NCBI RefSeq assembly: GCF_900086595.1
Contig: NZ_LT575472.1
Span: forward strand, 1,691,225-1,755,224
Source: Clostridium nigeriense
Lineage (GTDB): Bacteria > Bacillota > Clostridia > Clostridiales > Clostridiaceae
Length of the DNA: 64,000 nt
Reading direction: 5' to 3'
The notes below the pieces were generated by a model. It was not told where the DNA came from and searched no databases. It was given only the letters and a program-made list of their open reading frames with translations. Positions 54,767 through 63,949 of the stretch are shown here, in pieces. How positions within the stretch are numbered: position 1 is the stretch's first letter; the number at the start of each line of letters is the position of its first letter. The position numbers and the translations under genes are program-made.

Positions 54767-55762
54767 ATGAGAATTACAAACCAAATGATGAGTAAAAGCT
54801 TTCTAAGAGATTTAGGAAGAAATCAAAGCTATATGAAAAAAATAAATGACCAGCTTACATCTGGTAAGGAAATAAGAAGACCTTCAGATAATCCGTTTAA
54901 AGCTGCAAGAAGCATGCAATTAAATAGCGATATAGGAGCTAACACCCAATATAATGAAAATATAAACGATACTACAAATTGGTTAGACACAACAGATACA
55001 GCCTTAGAACAATTAGGAAATAGTTTTCAAAGATTTAGAGAACTTATGGTTTCAGCTGGAAATGCAGCTTATGGTAGTGACGAAAAAAAAGCTATAAGAG
55101 ATGAAATGAATGAAAAAGTAAATGAAATAACACAAATATTAAATACTAGCTTTGATGGTAAGTATATATTTGGTGGGACTAAGGGAAGCTCAAAACCAGT
55201 AGGTAGTACTAAGGATTTAGAGAGTGGAAACAACTTTATTCATTTAAGTGGTAACGAAGGTGAAACTTTGAGTTTAGATAATTTAGATGAAAATGTTCAA
55301 AATCAAATTAATATGATAGGAAAGAAACTTAGTGTAGAAGTATCTCAAGGAGTTACTATGGAGTATAGTGTATCTGCAACAGATGTGCTTTTATTTAAAG
55401 ATAAAAATGGAGTAAATTCAAATGTAATGAATTTATTAAAGGATATTGTAGACAATGTAGCATCAGAAGATACAAATGCAAGTAATAAGGTAACTAATGA
55501 AAATCTAAAGGATATGGATGAAGCTATTTCAAATTTACTAAAAATAAGAGCAGAAGTTGGGTCAAAGCAAAATAGAATGGAAGCAGCTGCAGGTCAAAAC
55601 GATGAGCAAAACTTTAACTTAAAAGATATTTTATCCCAAACTGAAGATATAGATTTTGCAGAAAAAAATATAGAAGCAACAGTAGCTCAAAGTGTGTATT
55701 TAGCATCACTTCAAGTAAGTGCTAAAATTATTCAGCCATCGCTATTAGATTATCTAAGATAG
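54767..55762 (+). CDS. flgL: hook-filament junction protein FlgL (HAP3)
   Basis: 331 residues. Start MRITNQMMSKSFLRDLGRNQSYMKKINDQLTSGKEI and the end AVAQSVYLASLQVSAKIIQPSLLDYLR-like helix are the flagellin-type D0/D1 helices. The FDGKYIFGGTKG motif in the middle is diagnostic for FlgL. It follows flgK by 13 bases. Confidence 0.94.
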   Translation: MRITNQMMSKSFLRDLGRNQSYMKKINDQLTSGKEIRRPSDNPFKAARSMQLNSDIGANTQYNENINDTTNWLDTTDTALEQLGNSFQRFRELMVSAGNAAYGSDEKKAIRDEMNEKVNEITQILNTSFDGKYIFGGTKGSSKPVGSTKDLESGNNFIHLSGNEGETLSLDNLDENVQNQINMIGKKLSVEVSQGVTMEYSVSATDVLLFKDKNGVNSNVMNLLKDIVDNVASEDTNASNKVTNENLKDMDEAISNLLKIRAEVGSKQNRMEAAAGQNDEQNFNLKDILSQTEDIDFAEKNIEATVAQSVYLASLQVSAKIIQPSLLDYLR

Positions 55763-55774
55763 GAGAAGGTTAAT

Positions 55775-56197
55775 ATGGAAGTGATATCACCAATACATGG
55801 AAAAATACAATATGAAGAAGATGAAGTAATAAAATTTGAAAAGGGATTACCAGGTTTTGATACTTTAAAAAAATATGTAATAAAAGCAGTTGGAGAAGGC
55901 AGTCCCTTTAATATCCTTCAATCTATAGAAGATAAGGATATAGGATTTGTAATAATTTCTCCCTTTATAATAAAAGATAGCTACGAAATAAAATTAAGCG
56001 AAGAAATAATAAAAAATTTAAATATACAAAAAGAAGATGATGTAGTTTTATATTCTTTAGTGACCTTAAGTGAAAAGGTAGAAAATATAACAGCGAACCT
56101 AAAAGCACCTCTAGTAATAAATATAAATGATAAAAAAGGGGAACAATATATACTAGATAAAGAAGAATACAAAATAAAAACTAAAGTTTTTAATTAA
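55775..56197 (+). CDS. fliW: flagellar assembly factor FliW
   Basis: 140 residues. [16 protein letters not shown] and the [22 protein letters not shown] stretch are characteristic. FliW binds flagellin and, when free, binds and inhibits CsrA. The csrA gene follows 26 bases later and the flagellin leader has a CsrA site, so the complete FliW-CsrA-flagellin control loop is present here. Confidence 0.95.
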   Translation: MEVISPIHGKIQYEEDEVIKFEKGLPGFDTLKKYVIKAVGEGSPFNILQSIEDKDIGFVIISPFIIKDSYEIKLSEEIIKNLNIQKEDDVVLYSLVTLSEKVENITANLKAPLVININDKKGEQYILDKEEYKIKTKVFN

Positions 56198-56223
56198 TAA
56201 TAATTGTAAAGAGGGGTGTAACT

Positions 56224-56448
56224 TTGTTAGTTATAACAAGAAAAAAAGGAGAGTCTATTTTAATAGGTGATAATATAGAAATTTCAGTTTCTAAAATAGA
56301 AGATGGTAGTGTGAAGCTAGCAATAAAAGCACCTAAAGAAATGACTATATTAAGAAAAGAGCTTTTTGAAGAAGTACAAAATGAAAATAAAGAAGCGATG
56401 AATATAAACATAGAACTACTACAAAAATTAAAAATGAAGAATGAATAA
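56224..56448 (+). CDS. csrA: carbon storage regulator CsrA
   Basis: 74 residues from a TTG after [30 protein letters not shown] and the RNA-binding region around [18 protein letters not shown] are intact. It represses flagellin translation by binding the leader hairpin and ribosome site. The last codons (KLKMKNE) run into a palindromic repeat, so the C-terminal tail may have been altered by insertion of that element. Confidence 0.94.
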   Translation: MLVITRKKGESILIGDNIEISVSKIEDGSVKLAIKAPKEMTILRKELFEEVQNENKEAMNINIELLQKLKMKNE

Positions 56449-56573
56449 TTAAGAATTGAGGATAAATTCCAATCTAGTTGGAATTTTAGAAATTGATAAG
56501 TAAGAAATTCAACTAGTTGAATTTCAACAATAATTATCCATTATCAATTTTTAATTATGAATTATAGAATGGG
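56425..56573. repeat. MITE-like palindromic repeat at the 3' end of csrA
   Basis: The ends are imperfect inverted repeats (ATAATTAAGAATTGAGGATAA near 56446 and its near-complement up to about 56563). Inside are two strong hairpins: AAATTCCAA-N5-TTGGAATTT and the perfect 20-base palindrome AAATTCAACTAGTTGAATTT (56505-56524). Related to the element at 10.9 kb by its AATTAAAAATGAAGAATGAA-like edge. The left edge overlaps the last csrA codons. Confidence 0.6.
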
Positions 56574-56583
56574 GGTGTTTTAA

Positions 56584-56934
56584 ATGGATTTTAAGGTTAC
56601 AAGTCAAGGAGGACAAGCTAACCTAAGTACATCAGCATTAATAGAGAATAAGCAAGTTTCAGCTAACAAGGATGTTATTGAAGCTGTAAGTGCTAAGGAT
56701 AAGGGCTATAGAGAAGAAGATATAGCAAAGGCAGTAGATAAGCTAAATAAATTTTTAAAAGATGAAAATACCTATGCAGAGTATTCTGTCCATAAAGAGC
56801 TTGGTGATATAATGATAAAGATTATAGATCAAGATACTAAAGAAGTAATTATGGAGTGTCCACCAAAGAAAATTTTAGATTTAATAGCTAAGATATGCGA
56901 ACTTGTAGGAATTGCTATTGATAAAAAAGCTTAA
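56584..56934 (+). CDS. FlaG family flagellar protein
   Basis: 116 residues. The C-terminal two thirds (AVDKLNKFLKDENTYAEYSVHKELGDIMIKIID, then ECPPKKILDLIAKICELVGIAID) are the FlaG domain. FlaG proteins influence filament length and are usually next to fliD, as here. The N-terminus is Ser/Gln-rich and probably disordered. GGGGGTG ribosome site just after the repeat element. Confidence 0.9.
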   Translation: MDFKVTSQGGQANLSTSALIENKQVSANKDVIEAVSAKDKGYREEDIAKAVDKLNKFLKDENTYAEYSVHKELGDIMIKIIDQDTKEVIMECPPKKILDLIAKICELVGIAIDKKA

Positions 56935-56948
56935 TAGGGGGAGTTACT

Positions 56949-57239
56949 ATGAATTTCTTGCTAAATAAAATTGATACTGATATAAGAAGAAAATTACATG
57001 AAAAAACTAAAGATGGTAAGGTTCATAGGAAAAGCGACATAATTATTAATAAGGATAGTGAAAAGCAAAAAAAGAAGTTCTTCAATGAATATGTAAAAGA
57101 AGAAGCTAAAAAAAGAGATGAAGGTAAAATTACTGTCAATGCTACAAAGATAGAAAGCCAAACTATAAGCCTAAATGGAGAAAAAGAAGAAGATTTAAAG
57201 ACATTAGGTTATGGTACCTTTTTAGATGTTAAAAAGTAG
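56949..57239 (+). CDS. hypothetical protein in flagellar operon (96 aa)
   Basis: 96 residues, 14 bases after flaG and 13 before fliS, so certainly in the operon. Very rich in Lys, Glu and Asp, no membrane segment. First 40 residues are likely helical (FLLNKIDTDIRRKLHEKTKDG); the rest is charged and ends GYGTFLDVKK. I do not recognise a family. Its place suggests a filament-cap or export accessory role, by context only. Confidence 0.7.
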   Translation: MNFLLNKIDTDIRRKLHEKTKDGKVHRKSDIIINKDSEKQKKKFFNEYVKEEAKKRDEGKITVNATKIESQTISLNGEKEEDLKTLGYGTFLDVKK

Positions 57240-57252
57240 GAGGAAATAATAA

Positions 57253-57636
57253 ATGTACGGCAATAATGCTTTCAATGTATATAAAAATAATAGTGTAAAT
57301 TATGCATCAAAGGAACAGTTGTTACTAATGCTAGTAGATGGTGCAGTAAGATTTTCAAAGATTGCAAGAGAAGCTTTGGCAGAAAAAGATATAAAGAAAA
57401 GCCATGAAAATTTAGTTAAGGTTCAAGATATTTTTACTGAATTAATGGTAAGTTTAGATCAAAATGCAGGAGAATGGGCAAAACAAATGTATAGAGTCTA
57501 TGATTTTATAAAAACTAGACTTTTTGAAATAAACTTAAAGAAAGATATAAATATGATGGATGAGCTTATGCCAGTTATTGAAGATGTAAGAAATACATGG
57601 CACGAAGCATACGAAATATCTAAAAAATCTAGATAA
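57253..57636 (+). CDS. fliS: flagellin export chaperone FliS
   Basis: 127 residues. FNVYKNNSVNYASKEQLLLMLVDGAVRFSKIAREAL is the FliS start, with five helices. It caps the C-terminal helix of flagellin before export. Just upstream of fliD, the usual order. Confidence 0.94.
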   Translation: MYGNNAFNVYKNNSVNYASKEQLLLMLVDGAVRFSKIAREALAEKDIKKSHENLVKVQDIFTELMVSLDQNAGEWAKQMYRVYDFIKTRLFEINLKKDINMMDELMPVIEDVRNTWHEAYEISKKSR

Positions 57637-57670
57637 ACTACATTATTAATTATTAAAAGGTGGTGTTTAA

Positions 57671-59797
57671 ATGAGAATTACGGGTTTAGCAACAGGTCTA
57701 GATATGGATGAAATAGTGAAAAATTCAATGAAGCCATATAGAATAAAAATAGATAAAAAAGGTCAAGAAAAGGAAATACTTGAAATTAAACAAAAGCTTT
57801 ATAGAGAAGTAATAAAGGATTCTAGAGAGTTCTATAATAAGTATTTTGATATAACAAACAGTAATAGTTTACTTTTAACTAAAAATTGGGTAACAACAAA
57901 CTTTACATCATCTAATGAAAACTTAGTATCTGTTAAGGGTAATAGTGATGCTAAGGTGGGAAATTATACTATTACGGGAACTAGTGCTAAAGCTGCTAGT
58001 ATAACCTTAGATAAATTTGATGCTAAAACTACAGATAAAGATGGAAAAGTTACAGAAAGCAAAGTAATAGTAAATGGTAAAGAATTTGTAATAGATGAAA
58101 GTTTATCAAATAAAGAAAAGGCTGACTTTTTAAATAAGGAGTTAACTAAGGCTGGAATAAATGTCTCAGTTAGATATACTGATTTTGCTGGAAATGGAAG
58201 TGCTAATGCTAGTGGTTTTATATTTGAATCTAAGGTTTTAGGTAGTAATAGTGTATTTACACTTGGAGGTAGTGAATTTATAAAAAATAATTCAGTACAG
58301 GGAGAAAATGCAACAGCGGCAACTGTAACTGGATTTAAAGTAAGTGACTTTAAGGTAGGTTCATCATCTACCAATGAAATTAAGCTGAAAGTAGGAAATG
58401 AAGATAAATTAATTAATATAACTTGGGATTCTATAAAAAATGATGATGGTTCAGCTATAGACAATGAAAAATTACAAAATATTTTAAATGATGAATTGAA
58501 AAAATATAATTTTTCAGCAGCCATTGATACTAATGGTAATATTGAATTTAAAAGTACAGTTTTAGGAAAGAATGTTCAAGACCCTAAGATTTCAATAAAT
58601 GCTAAAGATAGCGTTAGTGATAAAAACGTAATATTTAAAATAGGAATAGATGCAACTTCTACAATTAATACAATAGATTTAAATAAATTAAAGAATGATG
58701 GCACTCTTAGAATATCAGTTAATGGAAATGTTATAGACTTGTCTAAGGCAACTCCTGGGAAAGAAAATGAATATGTAAATAAAGTATTAAAGGAACAAAA
58801 TATAAATATTACTGCAACTTTAAGTGGAGATAATTTAATTTTAACTTCTAATATAGCAGGTTCAAATTATAATGTAGATGTAAGTATGGTATCAGATGAT
58901 GTTAAAATTTCAACTGGTGGAGAAGATGCAAATTTTATAATAAAAGATGATAAAAAAGGGGTTTATAATCATACTGGAAACTCTAATACAGTAACTTTGG
59001 ATGGAGTAACCTTTAAATTTAATGGTGACATACCTACTAGTGAAACTATTAGTATAAATGGTAAACAAGATGTTACTGAAATTAAAGATAAATTAGTTAA
59101 ATTTTTTAATGATTATAATACATTAATAGAAAAATTAAATAAATTAACTACAGAAAAAAGAAATAGAAATTTCAATCCCTTAACGGCAGACCAAAAGAAA
59201 GAAATGTCTGAAGAAGAAGTTAAGCTTTGGAATGAAAAAGTAGAAAAAGGTCAGCTTAGTAGAGATACTGATTTAACTAGAATAACAAATAGCTTAAAAA
59301 ATTCTATGAGAACATTAGTTGATGGCTCGGGATTAAATTTAGAAAAAATAGGTATAAAACCTGTTGCAGATTATCAAGGAACAAAAAATGGTACCTTTAC
59401 TATAGATGAAAATGAATTAACAAAGGCTCTAGAAGAAAACTCAGAGGAAGTAATGAATTTATTTATTAAATCAAAACCTAATGATGGAAATCTTTCAGAT
59501 TCTCAAAAGTACTCTAAAACAGGAATAATTCAAAGATTAAAAGATGTTTTATATAATGAAACTATGACTTCAACATCTAATTTTTTGAAAAAAGTTGGAT
59601 ATGAAGGGACTGTCACAGCCTATAATAATACATTAACAAAATCTATTCAAGAATATGAAAAAAAGATGTCAGATATGGAAATAGATTTTGCTAGAAGAGA
59701 GCAAGCTTTATATTCAAAGTATTCTACTTTAGAGACTATGATGAATAAATATAATTCTCAACAAAGTTATTTAATGCAGCAGTTAGGGTTAAGTTAA
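57671..59797 (+). CDS. fliD: flagellar filament cap protein FliD (HAP2)
   Basis: 708 residues, longer than many FliD (450-550). N-terminal MRITGLATGLDMDEIVKNSM and the C-terminal FliD_C region (EIKDKLVKFFNDYNTLIEKLN to the final coiled coil MSDMEIDFARREQALYSKYS) are conserved. The middle (about 90-460) contains repeated beta units with similar SKVIVNGKEFVID / NEIKLKVGNEDKLINI / LRISVNGNVIDLS patterns, suggesting duplicated domains on the outer face of the cap. Confidence 0.94.
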   Translation: MRITGLATGLDMDEIVKNSMKPYRIKIDKKGQEKEILEIKQKLYREVIKDSREFYNKYFDITNSNSLLLTKNWVTTNFTSSNENLVSVKGNSDAKVGNYTITGTSAKAASITLDKFDAKTTDKDGKVTESKVIVNGKEFVIDESLSNKEKADFLNKELTKAGINVSVRYTDFAGNGSANASGFIFESKVLGSNSVFTLGGSEFIKNNSVQGENATAATVTGFKVSDFKVGSSSTNEIKLKVGNEDKLINITWDSIKNDDGSAIDNEKLQNILNDELKKYNFSAAIDTNGNIEFKSTVLGKNVQDPKISINAKDSVSDKNVIFKIGIDATSTINTIDLNKLKNDGTLRISVNGNVIDLSKATPGKENEYVNKVLKEQNINITATLSGDNLILTSNIAGSNYNVDVSMVSDDVKISTGGEDANFIIKDDKKGVYNHTGNSNTVTLDGVTFKFNGDIPTSETISINGKQDVTEIKDKLVKFFNDYNTLIEKLNKLTTEKRNRNFNPLTADQKKEMSEEEVKLWNEKVEKGQLSRDTDLTRITNSLKNSMRTLVDGSGLNLEKIGIKPVADYQGTKNGTFTIDENELTKALEENSEEVMNLFIKSKPNDGNLSDSQKYSKTGIIQRLKDVLYNETMTSTSNFLKKVGYEGTVTAYNNTLTKSIQEYEKKMSDMEIDFARREQALYSKYSTLETMMNKYNSQQSYLMQQLGLS

Positions 59798-59801
59798 AAT
59801 T

Positions 59802-60134
59802 ATGGTAGAAAATATATTACAAGAATATAAAAAAATAACAGAATATATAATACAAAATATAAATAATGATGGTAAAGATTTAAATAACCTTATGGATAAA
59901 CGAGAAAAAATAATTAATGAATTATTTAAAGATAAAAATAAAAACCTTGAAGAAATAAAGAAAATATATATATCAAAAGGATTATTAGAACTTGATAAGA
60001 AATTAAAAGTTTCTATAAAAGAAGAACAAATAAAAGTAAAAGAAGAAATAAAAAAACTTCATAAAATAAAAAATGCTAATAATGCTTACGAAAAGAATAG
60101 AAAAATAAATAGTTTTATTAATATAAAAATTTAA
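59802..60134 (+). CDS. FliT-like flagellar protein
   Basis: 110 residues, starting five bases after the fliD stop. All helical, very Lys/Glu-rich (ILQEYKKITEYIIQNI; LMDKREKIINELFKD), the composition and position of FliT, the FliD export chaperone. Sequence similarity is weak by eye, so the name rests on position, length and helical pattern. Confidence 0.7.
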   Translation: MVENILQEYKKITEYIIQNINNDGKDLNNLMDKREKIINELFKDKNKNLEEIKKIYISKGLLELDKKLKVSIKEEQIKVKEEIKKLHKIKNANNAYEKNRKINSFINIKI

Positions 60135-60151
60135 AAAAATTATAAAAACTA

Positions 60152-60177
60152 TAAAGTTAAGTAAAATAATACGATAT
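60152..60177 (+). promoter_or_regulatory. sigma-D promoter of the flagellin gene
   Basis: TAAA, 15 bases, ACGATAT. One base from the Bacillus sigma-D consensus CCGATAT. It predicts a 5' leader of about 110 bases. Confidence 0.82.
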
Positions 60178-60222
60178 ATATAATATAAGCTTAAGCAACT
60201 TAAAGCTCTATATAGAGAATTT

Positions 60223-60288
60223 CTCCACCCAAATGGTAGGAGTTCTAATATAAAAATGACAAGGATGTCAATTTGAAAATCAAGGAGG
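60223..60288 (+). promoter_or_regulatory. flagellin leader with CsrA-binding hairpins
   Basis: TGACAAGGATGTCA (60257-60270) is a 5-bp stem with loop AGGA, an ideal CsrA site. Upstream CTCCACC pairs with GGTAGGAG (60223-60242), a second GGA on its 3' arm. The ribosome site CAAGGAGG (60281-60288) supplies a third GGA, giving the usual two-site blockade of translation. Confidence 0.75.
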
Positions 60289-60297
60289 AATTATAAA

Positions 60298-61116
60298 ATG
60301 ATAATTAATCACAATATGAATGCGTTAAATGCACACAGAAACATGACAGGAAATACAGCAACAGCTGGAAAATCAATGGAAAAATTAAGCTCAGGTTTAA
60401 GAATAAACAGAGCTGGTGATGATGCTGCAGGACTTGCAATATCAGAAAAAATGAGAGGACAAATTAGAGGTTTAGACCAAGCATCAAGAAACTCTCAAGA
60501 TTCTATATCATTAATCCAAACAGCTGAAGGAGCTTTAAATGAAACTCATTCAATACTTCAAAGAATGAGAGAATTAGCAGTTCAAGGAGCTAATGATACA
60601 AATGTAACTGTAGATAGAACAGCTATAAAGGCAGAAATGGATCAATTAAGTTCAGAAATAACAAGAATATCAAGTCAAACAGAATTCAATGAGCAAAAGC
60701 TATTAGATGGTAAGTTTACAGGAAAGCAATTCCAAGTTGGAGCTAATAAAGGACAAACTATAAGTTTATCAATCAATGGTATGTCAGCTACAAATTTATC
60801 TGTAAGTGGTGCTAATATTGCTGTAACTAATACTACTGTTGCAAATACATCTATTTCTAATATAAATAAGGCAATAGAAACAGTATCAACAGAAAGATCA
60901 AAGCTTGGAGCATTACAAAACAGATTAGAACATACAATTAATAATTTAGGAACTGCATCAGAAAACTTAACAGCAGCTGAAAGCAGAGTAAGAGATGTTG
61001 ATATGGCTAAAGAAATGATGACATTCTCAAAGAATAACATATTACAACAAGCTGCACAAGCAATGCTTGCACAAGCTAATCAACAACCACAAGGAGTTCT
61101 TCAATTATTAAGATAA
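60298..61116 (+). CDS. hag: flagellin
   Basis: 272 residues. Conserved ends [16 protein letters not shown] and [29 protein letters not shown], and C-terminal [55 protein letters not shown] helices. The central variable part is short (about 145-190, Ser/Thr/Asn-rich: offers O-glycosylation sites). Transcription by sigma-D and translational control by CsrA are indicated upstream; a strong terminator follows. Confidence 0.96.
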   Translation: MIINHNMNALNAHRNMTGNTATAGKSMEKLSSGLRINRAGDDAAGLAISEKMRGQIRGLDQASRNSQDSISLIQTAEGALNETHSILQRMRELAVQGANDTNVTVDRTAIKAEMDQLSSEITRISSQTEFNEQKLLDGKFTGKQFQVGANKGQTISLSINGMSATNLSVSGANIAVTNTTVANTSISNINKAIETVSTERSKLGALQNRLEHTINNLGTASENLTAAESRVRDVDMAKEMMTFSKNNILQQAAQAMLAQANQQPQGVLQLLR

Positions 61117-61142
61117 GTAAAGAGCAAAGTTAAAACTTTAGT

Positions 61143-61183
61143 TAAGAGAGTATAATAATTTGATTATTATACTCTCTTGTTTT
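61143..61183 (+). terminator. intrinsic terminator after flagellin
   Basis: AAGAGAGTATAATAA / TTATTATACTCTCTT, 15 perfect pairs, loop of five, then GTTTTAT. Confidence 0.9.
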
Positions 61184-61186
61184 ATA

Positions 61187-61213
61187 TAAAGATTTTTAAT
61201 TAATATACGATAA
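61187..61213 (+). promoter_or_regulatory. sigma-D promoter of the glycosyltransferase gene
   Basis: TAAA, 16 bases, ACGATAA: the same boxes and spacing as the flgM promoter. It begins right after the flagellin terminator and lies 55 bases before the glycosyltransferase ATG. Confidence 0.7.
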
Positions 61214-61267
61214 ATAAAATAAAGATTAGTTTTGTGGATTTAAATAGAATTTAAGGAGTTAATATAT

Positions 61268-63301
61268 ATGAAAAAAAAATTAAGTATATGCATGATGGTT
61301 AAAGACGAAGAAAAAAATATAAGAAGATGTTGTGAGAGTGTTAAAAATCTATGTAACAGTATTGCAGAACTAATAATTGTAGATACGGGTTCTAGTGATA
61401 ATACAGTAAGTATAGCTAAGGAGTATACAGATAAAGTTTATTTTCATAAGTGGAATAATAACTTCTCAGAAATGAGAAATATAACTATCAGTTATGCCAC
61501 AGGAGAATGGATATTTATTTTAGATGCAGATGAAGAAGTTTTAGAAGAAGATAAACTAAAAAAATATCTTTTAGATAAAAATATTAATAAAAATAATACA
61601 TTAATTTGTAACATAAGAAATTATAATGATTTAAATGATGAAAGTACTGTAGCTATGACTCCATCACCTAGATTTTTTAAAAATGATGGGGAGTTTAAAT
61701 ACTTAGGTTCTGTACATAATCAACCAATTTATAAAAATCCAATACATAAAATTAATTTATATATAAATCATTATGGATATAATGTTAAAGATAAGGAACT
61801 TATGGAAAAAAAATTTATACGAACAAAGAGTATATTAGAAAAAGAATTGAAAAGTGATCCCGAAAATATATATTATATTTTTCAATTAGGAGTAAGCTAT
61901 GATATGCATAATGAATCTGAAAAGGCCTATAATATTTTTAAAAAGGCTTATGATATATTAAGTAGAAAGTCAAATAATGAAAAATATAAAAATAGTTATC
62001 TATATGCAGCCTTTGCAAGATGTGCGAATATAGTTAGAAAATTTGAAGTTTCAAGGCAAATATGTACAGAGGGTATAACTATTAGAAATGATTATTTAGA
62101 TTTATATTATTTAAGAGGAATAAATAATTTTATGTTATTTAGTTATAAAGAAGCTATTATGGATTTTGAAAAATATTTTGATTTGTTAAGTAGGTTTGAT
62201 AAATTAGAGATTTCACAGGATTTATCTATAAGTTGTTATAATATAGAAAATGGATTTCAAAATACAGCTAGGATAAATTTAATATCTTGCTATTTGAATG
62301 AAAAGGAATATAATAAAGCTTTATTAGAAATAGATAAACTTGAAAATATTGGGGATAAAAGAGTATGTATTAATGCAATAATAGGATATTTGAAGGAAGA
62401 AGATATTCTAGAACTTTATAAAAAACTAGATTTTAACAATAGACAAATGATTTCAGAAATAATAGAAAATAAGTATATAGATTTAAATAAAAACATTAGA
62501 TATGGATTATCAAAAATTAGTGATATTTATGGTGATTATAATAAAATATTAATTGAAAAAGATATAGATAAACAAAATGAATTAATTAATAACTTTTTAA
62601 CATTATATGATTTGAATAATAATGAAAGTTTTTATTCAAGGATAATAGAAATTTGTATAAATAATAATATTGATATAAGTGCTTTTTTGAAAAAAATAAG
62701 TTTTAAAAATAGTTCTAAATTTGTGCAATATTTAATTAGTGACAAGTCTATAGATAATAATAATTTTATTGCAGCAATGGATGATAAGATTAAAAATGGA
62801 GATTTATCACAAATAAAATTTTTTAGTAATTATTTATATGAATTTTTACTGGCTAATAAAACAGATGTAAATATACAATTAATTATTAAATATATTTTGT
62901 TGAATATAAAATATATAACGTCAATTTATAAAGATGAAGTGCTTTTAGCAGAAAATATGTATTTATTAGCAGATAGAGAAAGATTTTGTCTTTATATTTA
63001 TGAGGCATTCAGTTACAAAAATACTGATGTTAAATATTCTATTGATTTACTTAAAAATGCTTTGATTATTGAGCCACAATTTAAAGATATTATTAAACTA
63101 TTAAGTAATTTATTTATTGAGAATTCCTTTATTAATAATGAAATGGATCAATGTAAGAAAGAATTTAAAAATATTATTTTAAATTTATTAATGGAAAATA
63201 AATTAGAGGAAGCTAAAAAGAATATCAATGAATACAATAAGATACTAGATAGGGATGAAGATATTATTTTTTATGAAGAATATATTAATATAGTTTATTA
63301 A
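61268..63301 (+). CDS. GT2 glycosyltransferase with TPR-like tail, probable flagellin glycosylation
   Basis: 677 residues. The GT-A domain (1-200) begins KLSICMMVKDEEKNIRRCCESV and has IVDTGSSDNT and the metal-binding DADEE in IFILDADEEV. The remaining 450 residues are helical TPR-like repeats (EKAYNIFKKAYDIL; KEAIMDFEKYFDLL). Soluble GT2-TPR proteins next to flagellin genes in clostridia commonly glycosylate flagellin. The sigma-D promoter ahead supports that role here. Codon use is even more AT-rich than the flagellar genes. The sugar is unknown. Confidence 0.85.
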   Translation: MKKKLSICMMVKDEEKNIRRCCESVKNLCNSIAELIIVDTGSSDNTVSIAKEYTDKVYFHKWNNNFSEMRNITISYATGEWIFILDADEEVLEEDKLKKYLLDKNINKNNTLICNIRNYNDLNDESTVAMTPSPRFFKNDGEFKYLGSVHNQPIYKNPIHKINLYINHYGYNVKDKELMEKKFIRTKSILEKELKSDPENIYYIFQLGVSYDMHNESEKAYNIFKKAYDILSRKSNNEKYKNSYLYAAFARCANIVRKFEVSRQICTEGITIRNDYLDLYYLRGINNFMLFSYKEAIMDFEKYFDLLSRFDKLEISQDLSISCYNIENGFQNTARINLISCYLNEKEYNKALLEIDKLENIGDKRVCINAIIGYLKEEDILELYKKLDFNNRQMISEIIENKYIDLNKNIRYGLSKISDIYGDYNKILIEKDIDKQNELINNFLTLYDLNNNESFYSRIIEICINNNIDISAFLKKISFKNSSKFVQYLISDKSIDNNNFIAAMDDKIKNGDLSQIKFFSNYLYEFLLANKTDVNIQLIIKYILLNIKYITSIYKDEVLLAENMYLLADRERFCLYIYEAFSYKNTDVKYSIDLLKNALIIEPQFKDIIKLLSNLFIENSFINNEMDQCKKEFKNIILNLLMENKLEEAKKNINEYNKILDRDEDIIFYEEYINIVY

Positions 63302-63348
63302 AGACTAATATTAATCTACAGTTAAACGTTAGGGAAGAAGTAATTGAA

Positions 63349-63776
63349 ATGATTTCAGTTTTTATTACATTCAAAAATGAGGAAAGTAACATAGCTAAGT
63401 GATTGAAATCTATTAAAAAATATAATTTCAAAATATTAAATTATTACTAAAAGAACTTAAATTGGAATTTAAGGAGCCTTATTTATATTATGTACTTGGT
63501 AAAAGCTATTATATGAAAAATAATTATCAAGAAGCTACTAATAGTTTAAAAACGGCTATTGATTTAACTGTCAATAAAAATAGTAATTATGTAGAAGGTC
63601 TTATAGAAACTTATGTGTATTCTTTGGTAAATAGAAACCAATATAGTAAGTCTATGAAATTGTTAAATTTATATTACGAATATTCAAATTCTGGGGATTT
63701 TATATTTTTAGCAACGCTAATATTAATGAATAATGCTTATATTAGGATTTTTGATAAATATAATTGTAGAAAATAA
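63349..63776 (+). pseudogene. decayed GT2-TPR glycosyltransferase
   Basis: An ATG after AGGGAAGAAG opens ISVFITFKNEESNIAK, matching the start of the upstream glycosyltransferase, then hits a TGA at codon 18. After a lost middle part and a change of frame the sequence continues as TPR-like protein (LLLKELKLEFKEPYLYYVLGKSYYMKNNYQEATNSL and on) until a stop. The N-terminal GT domain has been almost entirely deleted. The 104-residue piece from 63462 could still be translated but lacks a good ribosome site. Confidence 0.75.
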
Positions 63777-63949
63777 ACTTATGTATTTTATTAAAGTAAT
63801 AATAAAAGAACTAATATCGGTTTTGTTTATTGTTTTCTAATCTTCTTGTGGTAATAACTGGTTATAGCAAAACTTAATGGTTTCCTATAGGAGAGAAGAC
63901 AATCTTAATATAACTTAACAGATAGTACTAAATTTTACGGGGGATAATT

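Noticed and set aside
57964..58524. 186-codon minus-strand frame within fliD
   Set aside because: Antisense shadow of the fliD beta-rich region; Ser/Leu-rich composition arises from the complementary codons and no start signals exist.
42364..61116. A new multi-gene defence or secretion system within the motility block
   Set aside because: All but one small gene match known chemotaxis or flagellar families; unusual features are within known proteins.
63790..63840. TAAA and ATATCGG near the end of the window as a sigma-D promoter
   Set aside because: The ATATCGG is the reverse of the -10 box, and no TAAA is at the right distance on either strand.
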